A stretch of DNA of 64,000 bases from Paenibacillus eucommiae (GTDB taxonomy: Bacteria > Bacillota > Bacilli > Paenibacillales > NBRC-103111), in NCBI RefSeq assembly GCF_017874215.1, contig NZ_JAGGLB010000038.1:1-64000 (forward strand), written 5' to 3'. The position numbers and the translations under genes were made by a program. Shown here one piece after another: positions 61,001 through 64,000 of this stretch. Within the stretch, counting starts at the first letter, position 1. Each line of letters begins with the position of its first letter. A model generated the notes under the pieces. It made no database searches and was not told the origin of the DNA. It was given only the letters and a program-made list of their open reading frames with translations.

Positions 61001-63552
61001 GTCCATTTATTTCCGTCATATGAATAAAGACCTGGATCTGATATGAAATTTTTCCCATAGGCTGATAAGTCGAAGGATAGCTTATCTTCGTGGTAATGGG
61101 ATACCCCTAGCGGCCCCGCATCCATAGCCAAGTACAGCGCATTGGAATCCCATCCGCTTCGCATCGCATATTGACCCGCGTAAGGAAAGCCATATGAAGT
61201 ATGTGCGGGAGCCGTTCCTTCATTACCTTTAGTTGCTACATATTTCATATCTTCCCTATCAAACAAGGCCGAGCCTTCCAACAGCCTTTCACGAAGCATT
61301 GTGATATTGCTGTCATTGATTAATGGCGCCGTTCCATCCGGTTTTGCTATATACATCAGATATTGGTACATGTATTCAAGACGCTTTTTATATGCCGGAG
61401 ACAGATCGTTCCAGTTGTTAAGCTGCTCCAAATTGTAGGGAACCAAGAAACCGTTGGATATGGTTGCCACCTGGTACAGAGTAGACAGTTCAATTTCGGT
61501 TCCGTCCGGATACACAAGGCTTTTGATCAGATCCGTTAGCGAGGCCAGGGTTAGACTCTTCCAGCCGGCAGATGCCTGAAACTCGGGAAATAATGCTGCA
61601 AATTGATACAAAGCGATCATTTGTGCGATGGCTCCGTTATCGCCTGTCTGATGACGGGTGCTTAAGTCGCCCGCATGCTCATACATCGATTTCATTAAGG
61701 CTGTGAACTTATTGGGCGTCAAGGCCTGAGAGTCTCTTATACTGTGCAGCTGCCAAATCCAATTCTGCAAACGAATCCCTTCTGTCAACGACTGCCAGCC
61801 TGGATGGACCACAGCACTAATAGGCGATTCGCTAGCATATTTAGCCTCACTGGCGTACTCATACTCACGATACTGATTGTCCTTATACCAATCCAGCATC
61901 AAAGCAAGCATTTCCTCGGCATAGTCCTCATTTCCCGTATTCCAATAAGCATCAGCAAGCATACCATGGTACAAGGACAGTCCTCCAAGCCCAAAGCTGT
62001 CCTTCACACTGTTAGAAATGATAATACCATCGACTGCTCCCTTAAATATGCTCCCCATTGCGGTCGCATTTCTCCCAATGACAAGCTCATTCGTGCTTGC
62101 ATGGATTTGGTAGGTGCCAAGACCTGATGGCAGCACATAAGTTTGATTCAGCTTTCCGTTCACATACAGCTTAATCTCCTTGGCCGAAGCTGAGTATGTC
62201 ATAGCCAGATGATGCCAAACGCCGCTGGTCAGCTGTTGATCGGATACGGCTTGACGCCATTGACCGTCTACGAAAACACGTGCAGCCGGGTAACCGTCTG
62301 CATTGACAACACTAAGTGCATAGGCATTATCTTTATGAATGCCATAACTGTCATAGGAATCTCCGTTCCATTTGAACCAGCCTTCCAGGCTGATTTGTTC
62401 CGTAAGCGAGAGACTTGGACTGTTCGCTACAGTTACGTAGGTTAAATGGCTTACGTTCAAGCCATAATCAAATTTTCCATTGGTCCATTCAGGTGTGCCT
62501 TGGATAGTGCCATGGTTCGCATATCCTGACAGGTCCCCTGCTATGTTTCCGGTATTTTTATCGAAATTTAAGATTAGGCTTGTCGCTGCTGCCGGTTTAG
62601 AAACGGGAAAATAATTTTTTATAGCCAGCGTAGAACTCGAACCATCTGGTGCAAAAGCTGGCCAGTTCACATCTGTTCCCAGGGAATAGCGTTCTCCGTC
62701 TCGTTGGGTTAAGTAGTGGTCCAAAGTCAGATCAGCCAAATAAGTTTCATAGTAGGGATCAGCTGGGGGCCTGTTCCCATTCCTGCCCCCTATTTGAAGC
62801 GGGGCTGTTCTAGCCTTGTAATAATCAAGAAAAGCAGATTTGGCCAGCTCCATATTATTGTCCTGCACCGCCGCTTTAACGGCGGAAAGTCCCGGAGCAT
62901 CCAAATTTAAAAGATTAAAAAACGTATGGTCTGCCATATAGGAATGAAGATCCTCGAAGCTTGGATTTTGAACCCGATTGATCGCTGCAGGACCTGCGGC
63001 AGCTACGGAAATCTCATCGAACCAAACCGTTCCTTGATCCGTTTCCGACACCAATTCCAGGAGTAATTTAGAGGTATTCACAGGAACGGTCAACGTAGCG
63101 CTTAATTGCTGCCAATCATGATCGCCGGGTGAGCCAACAATAGTTTCTTGAGCAAGACTATAGCTTGGGTTGGGTGATCCCCAACGGGTTAAGTACATCA
63201 CCTTGATTTTGGGACTGCCTGTATATCCATTTGCCGTTTTGTACCAAGCCTTCAAATAAAGCGTTTGGGTCGCAGCAGACGGGGTCCATGGTTTATCCAA
63301 TACCACATAGGTTCCTGTTGAAGCATGACCCGTCATTTTATTTGATCTTGTTCCTGTACCATACATTACCGTCTCATCCAGCTCATTTGTACCGCCATTT
63401 ACATTCAGAAACCATTTGTCAGGAATATTCGTCCACGTCTCGGGACTCGGAACCCAGGCAAACACATGACTGGCCATAAGCAGCCCCAATACACCTGGAA
63501 TAGATACGAAAATGAATAAGATTATGTTTCTTTTTACAGCATTCATCTTCAA
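58090..63552 (-). CDS. Secreted heparinase II/III-like lyase with four LamG-type domains
   Basis: An 1820-residue protein. A signal peptide covers residues 1-31 (ILFIFVSIPGVLGLLMASHVFA). Residues about 32-165 resemble a carbohydrate-binding module. A heparinase-type toroid (from about 200, HTFFNLLNLDAPGLSAV) is interrupted by LamG 1 (about 325-515). The lyase core has YGFPYAGQYAMRSGWD and SHYHEDKLSFDLSAYG (candidate catalytic Tyr and His, about 790-830). Its C-terminal beta-domain is interrupted by LamG 2 (about 1008-1195) and resumes at GGWYSPYYANKQAAPQVKY. LamG 3 and 4 (about 1405-1600 and 1620-1815) end the protein. Family members eliminate acidic polysaccharides. A TTG start at 63552 fits GGAGGT. 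A permease gene lies just upstream. Confidence 0.88.
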   Translation of the reverse strand: MKMNAVKRNIILFIFVSIPGVLGLLMASHVFAWVPSPETWTNIPDKWFLNVNGGTNELDETVMYGTGTRSNKMTGHASTGTYVVLDKPWTPSAATQTLYLKAWYKTANGYTGSPKIKVMYLTRWGSPNPSYSLAQETIVGSPGDHDWQQLSATLTVPVNTSKLLLELVSETDQGTVWFDEISVAAAGPAAINRVQNPSFEDLHSYMADHTFFNLLNLDAPGLSAVKAAVQDNNMELAKSAFLDYYKARTAPLQIGGRNGNRPPADPYYETYLADLTLDHYLTQRDGERYSLGTDVNWPAFAPDGSSSTLAIKNYFPVSKPAAATSLILNFDKNTGNIAGDLSGYANHGTIQGTPEWTNGKFDYGLNVSHLTYVTVANSPSLSLTEQISLEGWFKWNGDSYDSYGIHKDNAYALSVVNADGYPAARVFVDGQWRQAVSDQQLTSGVWHHLAMTYSASAKEIKLYVNGKLNQTYVLPSGLGTYQIHASTNELVIGRNATAMGSIFKGAVDGIIISNSVKDSFGLGGLSLYHGMLADAYWNTGNEDYAEEMLALMLDWYKDNQYREYEYASEAKYASESPISAVVHPGWQSLTEGIRLQNWIWQLHSIRDSQALTPNKFTALMKSMYEHAGDLSTRHQTGDNGAIAQMIALYQFAALFPEFQASAGWKSLTLASLTDLIKSLVYPDGTEIELSTLYQVATISNGFLVPYNLEQLNNWNDLSPAYKKRLEYMYQYLMYIAKPDGTAPLINDSNITMLRERLLEGSALFDREDMKYVATKGNEGTAPAHTSYGFPYAGQYAMRSGWDSNALYLAMDAGPLGVSHYHEDKLSFDLSAYGKNFISDPGLYSYDGNKWTQYFASTESHNTLLVDDLPQNRNSAGPFSVTAPVTDTVWESGKAFDYVSGEYTAGYGPGKDTSANQKREIFFAKPDYWILRDRITGTGVHKLQNSFQFQPMPLTIDPITKVTETNNISEANLRVIPVDPSGLEASYTEGQESLPPEAANANDADTRLLLHLDEGAGAVVQDTSSNGMSGAITGTPTWISGKFNSALKVSGSSYLSIPDNNSLDITDEITIEGWFQWDGTKQLGYGINKRNAYGLAVVDVSGLPTGWVYVDGQLRTIQAYQSVIPNEWYHMAMTYSSYTKQLRMYVNGELKRTIVLPKGLSTYAIGSSTYDLRIGTDYYGNSLTGAVDEIRISSKVRVFPQIGGWYSPYYANKQAAPQVKYVKQAANLPAYMDFVMYPIKAGENPDITVARQTVTINGAPASPMQSSALSITRNEGTDLIVISEPGTGNKLVSGYLTDAEVSMIRKDIAGNRVSMSIMNGYKLKDTAAGTGEDELITVLSPHAASRLTAAYEGTVLEIDTTLDLPNTECVQIYAPAVTSVKVNGQIIDYQKKGNYIIVGHYTHISDSSTVLLLHMDEGQGTAAGDVSAAGNAGTVNGSTYWSSSRFDNAISTYGGSGYVRIEDSDSLDITEDLTVEGWVKCDTNPCSGYLLQKGLAYGLKAGDGNGYPIAMVYVDGGFRTAVSNEPLTGGVWHHLAMTYSSVMKTLHLYVDGKLKASSTLSGLNTYSIRKDSNWLALGRDSMGWGGGNVLEGYIDEVRVSNTTRAEFSLNKPYAADSNTVLLLHVNEGQGTAAGDASAAGNTGTVNGSTNWSSSRFGNAISTSGGSGYIRIEDSDSLDITEDLTVEGWVKCDTNPCSGYLLQKGLAYGLKAGDGNGYPIAMVYVDGSFRTAVSHEPLTGGVWHHLAMTYSSAMKTLNLYVDGRLKASSTLSGLNTYSIRKDSNWLALGRDSMGWGGGNILEGYMDEVRVSNAVRTDLPIRQ
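58121..59380. repeat. 630-bp tandem duplication within the lyase gene
   Basis: 58121-58750 and 58751-59380 are two copies of one 630-base (210-codon) unit, beginning GCATTGGAAACACGC and GTATTGGAAACACGC. Most of the length matches closely, and the encoded LamG 3 and LamG 4 domains differ at only a few residues. The low divergence points to recent duplication or ongoing conversion. Confidence 0.85.
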
Positions 63553-63585
63553 TACAAATACCTCCCCATCATCTTTGTGCTCTCA

Positions 63586-64000
63586 CTAGCCTTTAATAGC
63601 CCCGACCATAACACCTTTAATGAAATATTTCTGAATAAAAGGAAACACCACCAGCATAGGCAATATCGAAATAATGATCGTTGCATATTGCAGACTTACC
63701 TGGGCATATTCAGTGGCAGCGATCATTCGCTGTTCCTCCATCAGAGCGCCTGCACTAATAATCATCTCTTTAAGGACTACCTGCAGAGGGAACAAGGTCT
63801 TATCACTTAAATAAATCAACGGCAGGAAATAGCTGTTGTAATGATACATGGCAAAGAAAAGTGCCAGAGCTGCCATAAGAGGTTTGGAAACCGGTAAAAT
63901 AATTTTAAATAAAATTCCGTAAACGGAGCAACCGTCGATCATCGCGCTTTCTTCGAGCTCCTTCGGTATTGCTTGAAAAAAAGTGATCGTCATAATGATG
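63586..64000 (-). CDS. Carbohydrate ABC permease, YtcP/LplC type (partial)
   Basis: The C-terminal 138 or so residues of a permease that continues past the right edge. The EAA loop is LEESAMIDGCSVYGILFKII, then two to three membrane segments (PLMAALALFFAMYHYNSYFL and YATIIISILPMLVVFPF) and the family end QKYFIKGVMVGAIKG. It is the third importer of this type in the window. The lyase gene starts 33 bases after its stop, so the lyase and importer are probably one operon for one polysaccharide. Confidence 0.92.
   Translation of the reverse strand, partial: IIMTITFFQAIPKELEESAMIDGCSVYGILFKIILPVSKPLMAALALFFAMYHYNSYFLPLIYLSDKTLFPLQVVLKEMIISAGALMEEQRMIAATEYAQVSLQYATIIISILPMLVVFPFIQKYFIKGVMVGAIKG

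Overview
The window looks like chromosome of a soil-type Paenibacillus or close relative (Bacillota). The evidence is strong AGGAGG-type ribosome binding sites, LplA/LplB/YtcP-type sugar importers without their own ATPases, YesN/YesM-type regulators, a Btr-like AraC regulator fused to a siderophore-binding domain, a YtrA-type GntR operon, and a very large secreted lyase with lectin-like domains. I saw no rRNA, tRNA, phage or insertion sequence genes.

Layout. 0.5-6.1 kb (minus strand): a secreted protein of unknown role, a Sir2 deacylase paired with a NADAR protein, a DUF6933 protein and a MATE exporter. 6.5-9.3 kb: a sugar-epimerase-like protein and a 2-hydroxyacid dehydrogenase in one operon, next to a GntR/FCD regulator; the same palindrome sits at both promoters. 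9.8-16.9 kb: a two-component system facing a MalF/MalG-type operon that also encodes an HlyD-type adaptor, a binding lipoprotein and an ECF sigma factor. 17.1-23.0 kb: a second two-component system facing a 58-residue small protein coupled to an RND pump. 23.6-25.3 kb: small proteins and a frameshifted gene. 26-33.9 kb: an LplB/YtcP-type importer with a PhyH-family oxygenase, facing its AraC-type response regulator and YesM kinase. 34.8-38.8 kb: a DUF1801 protein and a YtrA-type ABC operon with two copies of its operator. 38.9-42.8 kb: an ECF sigma factor with its membrane anti-sigma-like partner, and a beta-propeller protein resembling GH43 enzymes. 43.1-47 kb: a Fur-controlled pair, an AraC-siderophore sensor and a closely related siderophore-binding lipoprotein. 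47.2-49.8 kb: a FAD oxidoreductase and a YjbR/MmcQ-like protein. 49.8-57.4 kb: a second LplA/B/YtcP importer with a membrane AraC regulator and a tandem amidohydrolase. 58.1-64 kb: an 1820-residue heparinase-like lyase and the end of a third YtcP-type permease.

The genes mostly form sense-import-degrade units for plant or microbial glycans, together with export and envelope-stress units that each carry a dedicated sensor. Three sugar importers lack an ATPase, so a shared MsmX-like ATPase elsewhere is likely.

The most unusual structure is outside the genes. Nine gaps carry pieces of one mosaic repeat family. Its modules keep the same order, and every copy I could orient lies in the same direction on the plus strand although the genes around point both ways. 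Five loci hold arrays of a 24-25 bp palindrome, 18 copies in all. In the four complete arrays the spacing is nearly invariant at about 52, 62 and 51 bp. I know of no described element matching this, but no database search was possible.
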